From positions 199,247,148 through 199,311,147 of the forward strand of contig CM071598.1 in assembly GCA_036435485.1 (NCBI GenBank): a stretch of DNA of 64,000 nt. Direction: 5' to 3'. The translations under genes were made by a program, and so were the position numbers. Each line of letters starts with the position of its first letter. The stretch's first letter is position 1. The notes beneath the pieces were generated by a model that made no database searches, was not told where the DNA came from, and was given only the letters and a program-made list of their open reading frames with translations. The stretch comes from Saposhnikovia divaricata (lineage: Eukaryota; Streptophyta; Magnoliopsida; Apiales; Apiaceae). This document shows, one piece after another, positions 32,056-43,599 of the stretch.

Positions 32056-32612
32056 CGGGGGTAGTTGTTATGCTCGAAAATTGATACGGGCTCTAAACAG
32101 ACCCATTACGATAATTGATGATATTATTGGGCTAACGGATCAGAAAATATAGTACAGATCTCATACCGATATATTGACCAGGACCATGTACCACTATGAA
32201 GAGTCCTCTCAACATATAAGGCTATGAGGAGTCCCCTCAACATATGAGGCTGTGAGGAGTCCTCTCAATATAAAAGGAGGCCTATCAACTTATGAAGAGT
32301 CCTCTCATCATAATAACAAAGGAGTAGATGAAAGTCCTCTCATCATACTTTAAAGAAGACCTGAAGAGATAAGTGAGAGTCTGAACGCACATGTCAGCTG
32401 GACAGAAGATATAATTATAACAACTTATGATTGCAAGGCCCTATGGGGTCACCTCTCAAGGTCCCTGCGGGAAAGTAATACGCTCAGAAGAATCCTTCGA
32501 GGTCACCATTACTTACAAATTCTTGGCTTCACATCAATTGCAAGACACCACTTTACTTGATTCCACATCACATTCATAATGGTAACATGGAATCGGGGGG
32601 TAGTTTTTATGC
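32056..32612 (+). repeat. Two tandem LTR starts with polypurine tracts
   Basis: 32056-32110 and 32592-32650 share a G-run plus TAGT, then TATGC(T/C)CGAA and CTAAACAG. Between them lies a run of AGGAGTCCTCTCAACATAT-like repeats (32200-32350). This may be an LTR-within-LTR insertion or an unequal recombination product. Confidence 0.5.
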
Positions 32613-33067
32613 CCGAATCTCGACATAGATCCTAAACAGGCTCAAATAACTATACAAGGGGCCCACCTCTTTTAATGGGATCAAATATTGAAGATGGGTC
32701 AACAACGCATGAGGCCTGATTAGAGATCGCCTCACCTCTATCTCATAAAATGTTTTGAAGATAAATCTCTTGAAGACACTAACCCATCCCAAGGGTCGCC
32801 TCACTATGACCTCCTGCTAATACTCAAGACGTGCTCTCATGCCAATGATAGAGGAAAAGGAATCTCATGCTTGGGGTCTCATGCTAGGCCTCAAAGGGTC
32901 TCGTGCTGGGCCTCCAAAAGTCTCATACTAAGCCATCAGGGATCGTACTAGCATATGATCCCCAGTATGGGATCGTACTTGATTTATCTCTCTATAAAAG
33001 GGGTCCAGTGTGGCCTAGGATAGTCTTGTTATGAAGGCTCAAGACTAAGCCCCAAGAGGTCGCATGA

Positions 33068-34270
33068 GTGGAGGCATCCATATGCACAATATACTTGGCA
33101 GAAGTATATTTAAACCACAGAAAATTTCTTCCTCCTGACCATAAGTGGAGGTTTGATACGCGGAAATTTAATGGAGATGTGGAAATGCTAGGAGCTCCTG
33201 ATATGTTAACCGGAGAGGAGGTTGAGGAACTGTTACGTGGCTATGAGAACGACTTCAGGAAACAACAGACGAAGCAGAGGTGTTCTTCATCAGATTGCCC
33301 TTGGAAGAAGAAGTCCATCTTTTTCGAACTACCATATTGGAGTAGTAATATGGTTAGGCATAACCTTGATGTTATGCATATTGAGAAGAACATTTTCGAT
33401 GAAATATTGGGGACTTTGTTAAATATCGGGGGCAAGACAAAAGATCATCTTAATGCTCGTCACGATTTGGAAGAAATGGGGATTAGAAAAAGTCTTCATC
33501 CTGTCAAATGTGCTGATAACAAGCATGTTGAAATTAGAGCAGCTAGTTTTGATATGACGAAAGAAGAGAAAGAAATGTTTCTCTCAGTTCTGATGAATGC
33601 TAAGTTACCATACGGAACTGCTTCAAATATCAGCCAGTGCATTCAAATGAAGGAGCGATAGCTATCGGGTTATAAGAGTCATGACGCGCATTTTGTTCTT
33701 CAAATTCTGTTACAATTTGCTGTGGTTAAAACTCTGAAACCCGAGGTAGCAATACCTTTGATGAGGTTAGGGGCATTCTTCCGGGGTATATGTGGCAAAG
33801 TCATTGAAATAGAAGACGTTGAGAAGTTACAAAATGAAATTACCGAGATACTTTGTGAACTTGAAATGATCTTTCCACCTGCATTTTTCAACATCATGGT
33901 TCACTTACCAATTCACTTGTGCAAGAAAATTGAATTTGGTGGACCGGTGCACTTAAGGTGGATGTTTGGAGTTGAAAGGTATTTGTGCAAACTGAAATCA
34001 TATGTTCGAAATCGAAGTAAGCCAGAAGGGTGCATAGCAGAAGGCTACTTGGTTGAAGAATGTTTAACATTTTGTTCCAGATTGCTCAATGAGCAATGTG
34101 AAAACAGAAGTGATCCAAAGGACTGTGATAAAAATGCTGGACATCCTATTTGGTCTCGTAAAAACAGAGAAGGGAAGTCTACACATCTGGACGAAAAAAC
34201 ATGGACCAAGGCTCATCGTTACATATTATTCAATTGCGACAACCTAGAAATTGAGAATTTAAAAGAGTAA
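33068..34270 (+). pseudogene. tnp2-type transposase, C-terminal part with DUF4218
   Basis: NHRKFLPPDHKWRFDTRKFN, LPYWSSNMVRHNLDVMHIEK, NIFDEILGTLLNIGGKTKDH and RHDLEEMGIRKSLHP are the end of the Transposase_21 (tnp2) domain. After a TAG at 33659-33661 the same frame continues with LSGYKSHDAHF, LRWMFGVERYLCKLKSYVRN and YLVEECLTFCSRLL, the DUF4218 domain. The N-terminal half with the catalytic core is missing. Only one stop interrupts 400 codons. In intact elements the protein cuts and joins CACTA ends. Confidence 0.9.
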
Positions 34271-34340
34271 GTTTTTTTATATGCGAAAATTTTTGATTCA
34301 AATTTTAGAAGTTTATGAAGCATTTTAAGTAAGCTAATTT

Positions 34341-35083
34341 ATGCATATATATTATAAATACAGTGAACACCGTACCTTGGTTGAAAAAGATACAAAGTCA
34401 AAGAAGTTTAAAAGGGAAAGAACACATATGATTGAATTTCACAAGTGGCTGAAAGAGGTAGTTCAACACAGAGATGATGTTTCAGATGAATTGTCCAGCT
34501 TGGCAAAGGGGCCTCATCGTGCAGCAAAGCGATTCTCTGGTTATGTTGTGAATGGATATAGATTTCACACCAAGCATAGAGATAGTAGGTGTACGACACA
34601 AAATAGTGGTGTCTTTCTTACTGCATTAACCACCAGTTTCGCGAGTGCAAAAGACAAAAATCCAATAGTTGGAGATGTAGGTTACTATGGTGCAATTGAG
34701 GATATCATTGAAGTCGACTACTGGGGAGCATTGACTGTTGTTATAATTAAATGTTGTTGGTATCAAAAAGATAAGGATTGCTATGGGCTAACAAGAGTGA
34801 ACTTCAACAGGCTATGTCAAAAGGAGGATCCCTTCGTTCTCGATACACAAGTACAACAGGTCTTTTATATTCAAGATCCTGTTGAGAAAAATTTGATTTG
34901 TTATCAAGAAATCTCCGAAGGATCAATATTCTGAAGTAGAAGACGAGATGAATGCAGTTGAAGATGTTAGTGATGCAGGTCATGTGTATCCTGCACCAAT
35001 ACATGATGATATCATCAATTGGTGTCGAGATGACGTTCCGATGAAACAAATCCCTATTACACCTGAAGAACAGCATGACACCT
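34341..35083 (+). pseudogene. tnp2-type transposase, DUF4216 part
   Basis: FHKWLKEVVQHRDDVSDELS, SLAKGPHRAAKRFSGYVVNG, YRFHTKHRDSRCTTQNSGVF, GYYGAIEDIIEVDYWG and DPFVLDTQVQQVFYIQDP are DUF4216 hallmarks that end plant tnp2 proteins. It is joined to the previous part by a 70-bp intron-like gap (GTAAGT at about 34268). A frameshift near 34910 shifts the acidic C-terminus (DQYSEVEDEMNAVED...), which ends near 35083. Confidence 0.88.
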
Positions 35084-36393
35084 GAAGAATAGCCATCTTA
35101 TTTGTTTTCCTTAGTTGTGCTAGTTTCTATTTCTGTTGTATTCGTTAACTGTGGTTCATTAACTTTTATGTAATTGGTATTGAAATTCAATTAGTTTCTA
35201 TTTCTGTTCAGTACTTAATTGCATATTTCTTGAATTAGTTCATTATGCTTTAACTGCATATTTGCTTTATTATTAATGCTTTTTTTATCCGTTCACCTAA
35301 TTGCATATTGACATTTTAGAACTATACATGAATATTTCCATTGCTAATTATTTATCTTATTTGCTTGTTTTCAGGATGGCAAGTAAAGATTACATTCTGA
35401 GGTTCTTTCACAAGGGACATTTCTCAAAAACTGAATATCTAGGCGGCCGATGTGATGAGATACCGGAGTATGTAGAGTCTGACAAATTCTCATACACGGT
35501 TGTGATGGAGTACGTGAAAGATGATCTGAATTACACGGAAATTGGCGGTGTTTATGTGAAGAACGTGGAGAGTGGCTGGAAGATTATTGACAATGATCAT
35601 GATTTATAGGATTTTGTAAACACAGTTGAAGGAGAGAGGTTGGACTTTTATGTTGATCATATAATTGACAATATGGTTGAGCCAAAGTCACAAATGCAGC
35701 CACATGTAATTGTGCGGCCAAGAACAAAATATTTTGAAGGTAACATAACATCCATTATTTTCTGTTATTACTTAACATATAGGTAGTGATGTTAATATGT
35801 TTTACATCCAATTTCACCAACAGCTTTACAAGTAAAAAAGAAATTTGTGACAATCGATGGGCTAAAGAAGCAGAGGGGCATTCGCCGATCTACTCGTGGA
35901 AAGGCAGCTACTGATGAACCTGAAACTGAGGCTGGACAAGTTCTTCCAAAGGTTAAATAATATCTACTGTTTAGTTGCTCAATTAAATATGCCTTGGGTC
36001 AAATTTGATATTTTTGTATATATTCTTTACAAATTTTAGGTAACGGATTATGAAAAGAATAGGATGTTGAAGGTTGCAGAAAATAAAAGAAAAGTTGATG
36101 AGTTGGGATTAAAACATCTTGCTTCCTGTTTAAATGTGAAAAATGATGAGGAAAAGGTTCAAGCGGACGATGAGCCAGAAGCTGATAGAGAGTACGTTCC
36201 TGGACACTGACAAAGACTTGACTGAATTTAAAAACTTTTTGGGGACATTGGCTAGGCAGTCTGTCCCACTTGATCTCGTCAATTGGCACAAATTTCCAAA
36301 ACAACAGAAGGAGGAGCTATGTAATTTTGTTAAGGTAACCTCAAAATACTGTAGACCTTTTTTATGATCTCTAGTCTTTTTATTGTCTGTAGG

Positions 36394-36395
<2 letters not shown>

Positions 36396-36437
<42 letters not shown>
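36396..36437. repeat. (AT)n microsatellite in intron
   Basis: About 20 AT units between two exons of the TNPA-type gene. Confidence 0.95.
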
Positions 36438-36440
<3 letters not shown>

Positions 36441-37978
36441 AGAGTAATTAATAGATCAGTAGTATGTCACTAATAATTTTAACTAATTTTATTAGACAAA
36501 ATATGATATTCCCGAGGAAGGAAGAACCTATACTTTGCGCACTATTGGTGCTTTGTGGAGGCTGCACAAGAGCCGGATTAAGAAAGACCATTATCTCACA
36601 TATGATAATGATGAAGACAGGCTAAAAAATAGGCCCTCTATCATTTCGAACGAAGAATTCAAGGCAATTCTCAAGTATTGGGCGGATGAAGACGTTAAGG
36701 TATATCAATCCGTTAGCCAGTACTTTTTCACAATTTTATTTTCAAAATTGTTGCAAGTTATTTTATATTATGTGCACTTTATTTAATGGTCAGGATCTAG
36801 CTAAGAAAAATGCAGACAATCGTAAGTTGATTGTAGAAACGCACACTGCTGGTCGTAAAAGTTTTGCGCAGATTGGAGAGACGATCGTAAGTTGTCCAGC
36901 TTTTATTTAAAAGATGCTTTCATTTTTTAATGTGTTTTTGAAATTACCACTTCTATACTTGCTTTAATTTCCTAATTATGTCATTCTCTACATAATTTTA
37001 GCAGAAAGCAGAAAAGAATATCGAACCTGAAAAGCTAGCTCCGAAAGACGATATTTATGACAAAACTCGTAAACGGAAGCCAGGACGCGAATACAAGGTA
37101 AGATGCAAGTATTTCATTTTTTATTCATTTTCATCTGTTCAATTTTTTCCTATAAAGGTAGTCTTTCTTTTCAGTTTTAATGTCTTTGTATTTTTGTTTA
37201 ATCATGCTTTTTCATAGACTGCAACTGTTGTTGAAGCTAGCAGTGGGGGGAACAAGCCAAAAAACCAAAACATAGACCAAATTGGCTTTTAGGAAGATCT
37301 GGAAACACTACGCCACAGATGACATACAGTAACACCACGACTGTGTTACCTTAGACCCTATATTCTGTTGCCAAAGGCCCAAAAAAGGCTAAGGTAACAC
37401 CTTAGCTGGGATAGTTTTGTTCTATGTAGCCTTTGGAGTCTAAGGCAACACTTCGACATGCCTCAGCTAACATAGCCATATTCGTTACCTTAGACCTATA
37501 CAGCAACACACTAAGCACTCTATAGCAACACCAAATCTATGTTACAATAGATGTTATAATTTTGCAAAATTATTAATCAATTATGTGGGTCCCACATGTG
37601 GGCCCCACCAAAGTGGGCCCCACTTGTGGGTCCCGCATTGGTGGGATCTCACCTGTGGGTCCCACATGTATTACATATTTTAAATTTTATTGACAATAAA
37701 AATATAACATTTAAATATTGCATTTTTCTGGGAAAAAAAATTAAAAATTCAATTCAATTCATGTTTTCATTCACCAAAAATGTCATCCAACATCATTCCA
37801 ATACCATCATCTACTAATAAACCAACCATATCATCTATAAATATTCATCAATACTAACTACTGAATATAACGTAAAACATACAAGTACTAAAATAAATTA
37901 CATGGTTATTTTTAAAAGATAACCAGTATCCGTCAAAAACTCAAAGATCGATATGTTGAGCCACATGAATTTTTTTGA

Positions 37979-38164
37979 TCAGAGAGAGAGAGCACGGCTG
38001 GAGTCTGAAGAAACTCCAACAAAAGATCCTCCGGATGGAATAGCATGACCAAGATAGGTATTATTTGCACGTTGAACCCTAGGAGAATGGCATTCTTCAT
38101 CGAATACATGCAAATGATGGAACCTATAAGACAAGAAGATATTCAAAACGGAGCCATCAGACAC
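37979..38164 (-). pseudogene. Unrecognised captured coding fragment
   Basis: A 60-codon open minus-strand frame with RFHHLHVFDEECHSPRVQRA then NNTYLGHAIPSGGSFVGVSS, bounded on the upstream side by an acceptor-like site near 38110 (YRFHH). The composition is that of a real exon rather than random DNA, and it is in line with the other captured exons of this element, but I cannot name the parent. Confidence 0.45.
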
Positions 38165-38418
38165 ATACTATTTAGAATAACATACATCTAAAATTTACAA
38201 ACAAAAACAATATAATTTGCAAGTAATAATTATGTACGTAAATTGTTAGAATAATCACATCAAACAGAACAATTATCAAAACTGTTAGAATAATAATCAT
38301 TTTTTAATCATTTTGAAAAATATCCAGGTTGTCAAATTCACTAATTTTTATTTACGCTATCTTGATTTACGTAAACTGAAACATATATGCTAAAACTGGT
38401 GAATGATATGAACTTAAC

Positions 38419-38510
38419 TCATTCCAGGATTTTCCTTGAGCAAGACAAGGGTAGACAGGAGCTTTTGGGTTAACAAATTTTATGGAACCTGAAACAGCCA
38501 CCACTTTTGG
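38419..38510 (-). pseudogene. Captured exon: purple acid phosphatase N-terminal segment
   Basis: A 92-bp exon with CAG before and GTTAAG after encodes PKVVAVSGSIKFVNPKAPVY then PCLAQGKSWNE, the conserved start of the fibronectin-like domain of large plant purple acid phosphatases (usually followed by MTVTWTSG). The metal-binding phosphatase core is absent. It is a fragment carried by the CACTA element. Confidence 0.8.
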
Positions 38511-38862
38511 CTGCAAGTGAACAATGTAATTAGTCGACGTAATGTTGTCATTAACAATGACTGATATTAGTGATAATAGAGAAGCTGAAATGGACCTAGA
38601 TCCCCTAATGCAGTACATACATAAAGAGGTACATAATGGAACATGATACAAATCATACCAAGTCAAGCTACAGAATCGTATATCAAAAGCTTACATTTGA
38701 CAAGCCACCTGAAAACAATGCAAATGAGAAATTTGCTCTCTGATTGATTAACTAAAAACAATGCAAATGAGAAATATATTGCGATTACACTTTTCAGGCA
38801 TTAAATGATGACCCACTACAAGATGACAACGGCAGATTTAAAGGGTATAGTGGCTTTGCATC

Positions 38863-41172
38863 TCTCTTGTTGCTCTCAGCTTGAAGTTGTTTCAGTTTAT
38901 GCTGAGCCTCCTTCACCTCTCTAGAAAAAGATGGTAATATCTCTTTATATAATATACATAATAAATGATGTGGCGGAAATGATACAATTAAAATCGCAAG
39001 CGCACGATCATCGTTTTAGTATTTATGATTCGATCCACAGGGAATAATATTTTCGCAAAACCTTACTTTCTAATTTAGGCGAATTAGGACAATTTGGATT
39101 TTTGAGAATTTGGTATTTTACTAATAATTAAAACCTGAAAGAAAATTAAACTACCTAAAACTAATTAAAATCGACATTAAATTTTAGTCTAATTAAATTA
39201 CTCTAAAAATTATAATTATTCTAAAAGTCCTAAATTATTTTAAAGCTAAAATTATTCTGAACAATTCTAGATTCAAACTAGATTTTATTTCAAAAACAGT
39301 TTTTTTTTAATTAAAATTTATTTACAAAAACAAAAACAAAAACTCCTAAAACAAAACACAGGAAATTTCTTTCAAATGCCAACAAAAACGAATACAGAAA
39401 ACTCCTAAAAAGATCATGACACTAACTCGCGACTCTAAGAAATAAACGCAGAACAAAACTCAAATAACCAGAAATGCAACAAGAGAAACTAAACAAACGA
39501 AATTAAAGTCGAATTAAACAAACCCATCGCACCAACAGCGACACAAAACTCGGCTGCATTCTCAGCAACTCAAACCATTGGAACAACATTAATCGAAATT
39601 TACAAACAAACTAATACACAATCGATCACAAACAATCTGGACACAAAACGCAGAAATCTCTCATTTCACGAATACACTCAAATCGAACTCAGAACCGATA
39701 CCAACTAGCATTTGACCCATAAACACTACAAACTCGGAAACTGCGACTCGGAAAAATCAACTCGCAAAACATAATACAAAAGTCGACTCTACAATAAGCC
39801 ACCAACAGTAAATTCAAGATAATAAAACTACACAACTTCGACTTAACAATTCAACAACACTAGACGGACAAACAAAGACTTGGGTGTAAACTCGAAATGT
39901 AGACACACATCAAAACTAACAATTCAGTAACAAAACTCGGTAGAACAAAGTCAGAATTTTAGGAATTGAACCAATGAACTAAGTGTTTATATTAAAACTG
40001 AGAAAAGAAACATAAATTGACTCAGCCAACTCGAACAACAGCAACGAAACGAACACCAGAACATCACATCGACACTTCGACAAAACAAAAATCAACCGGA
40101 AATACAAACAGCAGAGCTTAATTATGCAAACTACGAAATCAAAACTAAAGCTAACAACTCGGTACAGAAATTAAAATCGACTAGGAAGGGAAGGTGGGAT
40201 CAATGATTCGAAAGAACAAAAGGAAAAGGGGGTGCGCTTGTTTGAAGAAGAAGAGATAGGGGTGATGTGTATGTGTCGGTTTTTTTTGCAAGGATGAGGA
40301 GATGGGCTTAGTTTGGTTAAATGAAGAAACACAGGGGAATAGAAACAACCGGGCTTGAATTAACTAATTAAACGAGATAGAAAAATAAATACAGGGAAAA
40401 ACAATTATGAACTAAAAAAAAATGTTTACAACAACTGCAGAAAAATTACAACTATAAATTTAGAAGGTGTTCTACTACTACTCCTAATTCTAAGTTGTTT
40501 TCAAAGATGTTTATTACTTCCTATTTATAGGAAGGATTAGCACACCAATTTCATAATTAAATTAAATTATTACAAAACTTTACAACCATGAAAGCTTAAC
40601 ACACCCACTTTGCAAGATTCCTTCACATGGAAAAATCAACATCGGCTGGCCACTTTTATTGTGTATAGATGGGCTTCGTAGAAATGCTTTTTATCCCGCA
40701 CGACTTATAATCTTTAAATAATAAATAATTTATTTAATCCGAAAATTATAAAAATAAATATCTAATATTATTAGATATTTATAAATATAATTTTCTAATC
40801 AAATAAAATATTTATTAATAAAAATAAATTCTTAAGCCCTAAGATGCGGTCTTTTGAACTTTATTTCTTCATTTTGCCATTTCTTCATTTTTCTCGAATT
40901 TCCTGCAATGCAGCAAAATTATTTATTAAAATACGAATTCAAACAATAAATAGGTAATAAAAATATGCAAAATTATGCACTTATCAATAAAACTACAAAT
41001 ACGCTAACCTATAAAAGAGCATAGCACCAGGACTCCAAGAGTCTTCTTAACTTCTCATTAAGTTTATATACCATTCACATTCACTAACATACGTACCTAT
41101 TCCCTGGATCAGCCTCCAAGGCCTTCTTGATGTCTGCTTCAGCCAAGTGATAATCAGCAGTTTCAATGCAGC
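38863..41172 (-). pseudogene. Captured exons: FKBP-type immunophilin TPR C-terminus
   Basis: Exon 41097-41172 (ETADYHLAEADIKKALEADP, then GNR) and exon about 38863-38920 (EVKEAQHKLKQLQAESNKRD, then AK) join in phase across GT/AG sites. This is the last TPR helix pair and tail seen in plant FKBP immunophilins of the PASTICCINO1/ROF type. After DAK the sequence departs from the parent, so the 3' end is truncated. The intron between them received a 2-kb solo LTR. The parent could be another TPR co-chaperone. Confidence 0.65.
38966..40986 (-). repeat. Solo gypsy LTR (2021 bp)
   Basis: Starts TGATGTGGCGGAAATG and ends GCACTTATCA, with exact 5-bp duplicates ATAAA (38961-38965 and 40987-40991) and no internal region. 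It is therefore the product of LTR-LTR recombination. On the minus strand it begins TGATAAGTGCATAA, a Tat/Athila-like end. No second copy is in the window. TATTTATAGGA near 40525 may be its promoter zone. Confidence 0.9.
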
Positions 41173-41338
41173 CCTTTAGAGAATCAATGCAGCTCAGGAG
41201 TTATGACTAAAATAAATATTATGATTGAGGGATATGAAGACGGACTCAATAGTTCAATCGCAGATAGATATGTGAATTAGAAAGGAGAGACTGATAATAT
41301 CATAACATTAACTGAAAAGATTTGCTTTGAAGCTTTAC

Positions 41339-41497
41339 CTGAACTGCAACTGAGCCTTGAAGTATTCTATGTAGACTCTGCAGATGTGGGAGTTGATCAC
41401 CATCAGAACTGCGAGGCTCTTCAAGCTCATTTCTTAATGCAGCCGTGCGAGTTTCAATCATTCCAATTGCATTCTCTACAGGGGAGAACTCGATTCC
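41339..41497 (-). pseudogene. SPK1: Captured exon: SPIKE1 (DOCK-type GEF) DHR2 segment
   Basis: A 159-bp exon, CAG before and GTAAAG after, encodes ENAIGMIETRTAALRNELEE, PRSSDGDQLPHLQSLHRILQ and GSVAVQ, which is the highly conserved C-terminal DHR2 stretch of plant SPIKE1. The parent protein activates ROP GTPases at the plasma membrane and ER exit sites. The exon is open and its splice sites are intact, but it stands alone among exons of other genes within the CACTA element. Confidence 0.85.
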
Positions 41498-41740
41498 CTG
41501 TAATGAAACTCGATTCCAATTGCAGAGACTGATAATATCATTTCAATGCAGCTCATTTCTTAACAACAAAAAAACATGGAACAAACAAAGGACAAAGGCA
41601 AAGACAGCACAAGTCAGATGACTACTAAAAGTTTTCAATTCATTTGAAAACTCAAGAATGGTAAAGGGAAGGAACATACAATAATTATAATATCCACATA
41701 CAATAATTATCATACAATGTTACACAATTCCAGATCGATA

Positions 41741-42024
41741 AAACAACACGAAAAGGAGAAGAACAAAAAGAATAACTAACACCGACATCACTAATAATCC
41801 CGATAGCCATACCAGGAGAAAAGCCAACAAGACCAGATGAAAGATGCACATAACCCAGTACTAATACATACACGAGGGAGGCAAACAACACGAAAAGGAG
41901 AAGAACAAAAAGAATAACTAACACCGACATCACTAATAATCCCGATAGCCATACCAGGAGAAAAGCCAACAAGACCAGATGAAAGATGCACATAACCCAG
42001 TACTAATACATACACGAGGGAGGC
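41741..42024 (-). pseudogene. Captured V-ATPase proteolipid (subunit c) segment, tandemly duplicated
   Basis: Two 142-bp direct copies (41741-41882 and 41883-42024) each encode GYVHLSSGLVGFSPGMAIGI on the minus strand, close to the HLSSGL...AGMAIGIVGD transmembrane helix of the proton-carrying c subunit of the vacuolar ATPase. Because 142 is not a multiple of three, the second copy reads in another frame. The copies are nearly identical, so the duplication is recent. The helix with the proton-binding Glu is not present. Confidence 0.7.
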
Positions 42025-42039
42025 AGAGAGAGGGGTAGA

Positions 42040-42400
42040 GACCACCTACCTAAGCACGAAGATAATACAAAAATTGCAGGTGTATACCTTAAATTAAAAA
42101 CCTAAAGTGATGTTAGAGAGGGTTATACCTTAAAATCGTAATTGAGATTAAAGCCAAATGAATCAACCGAAATTATTGAATATAAATGGAACTTGAACCG
42201 AATATGTTGCAACCCGAAGCAAAGATTAAACCCAGATTGCCTTAATTGAACCCATCTCAAATTTTAAAGAAAGAATTTTAATTGGACCCCAAATTGTACT
42301 CTTGTTCGTAATCCGTCCAAACCCTAATTAGATTTAGAGAGAGATAAGAGTGAGGCGAGAGAGATAAGACTGAGGTCCAAGGCGGCAGAATGAATTATTT
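42040..42400 (-). promoter_or_regulatory. Captured promoter/5'UTR-like block
   Basis: On the minus strand a CTCTCTCGCC-type CT-rich leader with AATTAGGGTTTGG follows about 600 bp after the element's right end and precedes the captured exons. It has the same position and character as 16140-16440 in element A. No TATA box is clear. Confidence 0.45.
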
Positions 42401-43599
42401 AAGTGAAAAAAATGCGATTGTTTTGCCGCTCAAATAATTCATCTACTCCCTTTGTCGTTTTCAATTATTAACGTAAAATTTTGGTTGTTCGACACACATT
42501 TTAAGGTATATTTTTAAAATAGTCATATAATTTATTTTTAATTGCTTTCACATTGAATAATAATTTAAATTTATCATGCCCTGTTATTTTTTCAAATAAT
42601 TTTATTGATGAATTTAATCAAATTTTAAAATTTTTTGAATATTAATTTATTTTAAGATATTTTAAATAAAATTATTAAAAAATATATTGATATTGTAAAA
42701 ATATAAATAATTCAAGTATTTGAAAGAATATTATTTTTATAATAATAAATTCAATGACATGATTAAAATTATTTAATTTTAAAATTTAATAATTATTAAA
42801 TCGTTAATTATAAATAAAATTCAAAAATATGTTAATTATACTCTAAGGTAACACAGCCCTTGGTGTTACTAAGTTTAACACCTTCCACAGCTATGGTAAC
42901 ATACCTTTAAGGATATGGTAACAACAAAACTAGAGCGTTGTGGTAGGTTCAAAATTTCATAGCTATGGTAACACTCGAGAAGGTAACACCCCCCTAAGTG
43001 TTGTATAAAGCCATCCATGGCGTAGTGAAAATGCAGAAAAATGATGATAGCTCAGCAGCCAAAACTTTGTACTTCCAGTAGTGCTGATATTGATGATCTG
43101 AAAAGGTCTTTAAGGGAGGAAATCATGGTTGAAATGTAGGAGATGGTGGATAGAAAGGTGTGTGAGAAAATGTCAAAGGTAGTAGCAAAATTGGGAGAAA
43201 TCAATTCAGATTTCAAGTACCTTGATGTCGAAGAGTTATGTCTTGCATCTGATGAAGAAAGTGAGGAGCAGGAGCAGGAGCAGGAGGACAATGATCGCAA
43301 TGATGACATTGCTCACGAGGCCGACGACGAAAATGATGTTTGATGATCACTACTTAAGTATTGTTTTCTATATGCGTTCTTTTGGTAGTATGTTAATTGG
43401 TACCTTAACTATTTAGACTACGCGTTAATGTTTAATGTAGACTTTTGGTGTAAGTCGACTTGTGTTTCGACTTTAGACTTAAGCAGATATTGTCCTAAAA
43501 GCTGACTATGTTTGGCCTTCATTGACATGTGTTTTGTTGGACATTAATGAAATGTCATTTCTGGTTCGGTATATGCTTTGATGCATGGAATATTGAAAT

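Larger units (their letters stand above)
37306..43027. mobile_element. Gene-capturing CACTA element D (5722 bp)
   Basis: Ends CACTACGCCACAGATG at 37306 and CCATCCATGGCGTAGTG at 43027, with exact 3-bp duplicates AAA (37303-37305 and 43028-43030). GGTAACAC/GTGTTACC subterminal repeats match element A, so the two are one family. No transposase. Contents on the minus strand from the right end: 5'UTR-like block, V-ATPase proteolipid exon (tandemly duplicated), SPIKE1 exon, FKBP/TPR exons, purple acid phosphatase exon and one unrecognised exon; a solo LTR interrupts an intron. Confidence 0.93.
35375..43343 (+). pseudogene. TNPA/Ptta-type second protein, split by element D
   Basis: Exons: 35375-35740, starting MASKDYILRFFHKGHFS, which resembles the PB1-like domain found in plant transposon proteins, with TAG at about 35607; 35823-35951; 36040-36333; 36497-36700, YTLRTIGALWRLHKSRIKKD with the Transposase_24 block; 36795-36885; 37001-37097; 37218 to 37290. 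Coding-like sequence resumes beyond the inserted element at 43028-43343 (VCEKMSKVVAKLGEINSDFK and an acidic tail ending DDENDV). GT/AG borders separate the exons. In En/Spm, TNPA binds subterminal repeats and regulates excision. Stops at 35607, about 36208 and 37290 indicate decay. Confidence 0.75.
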
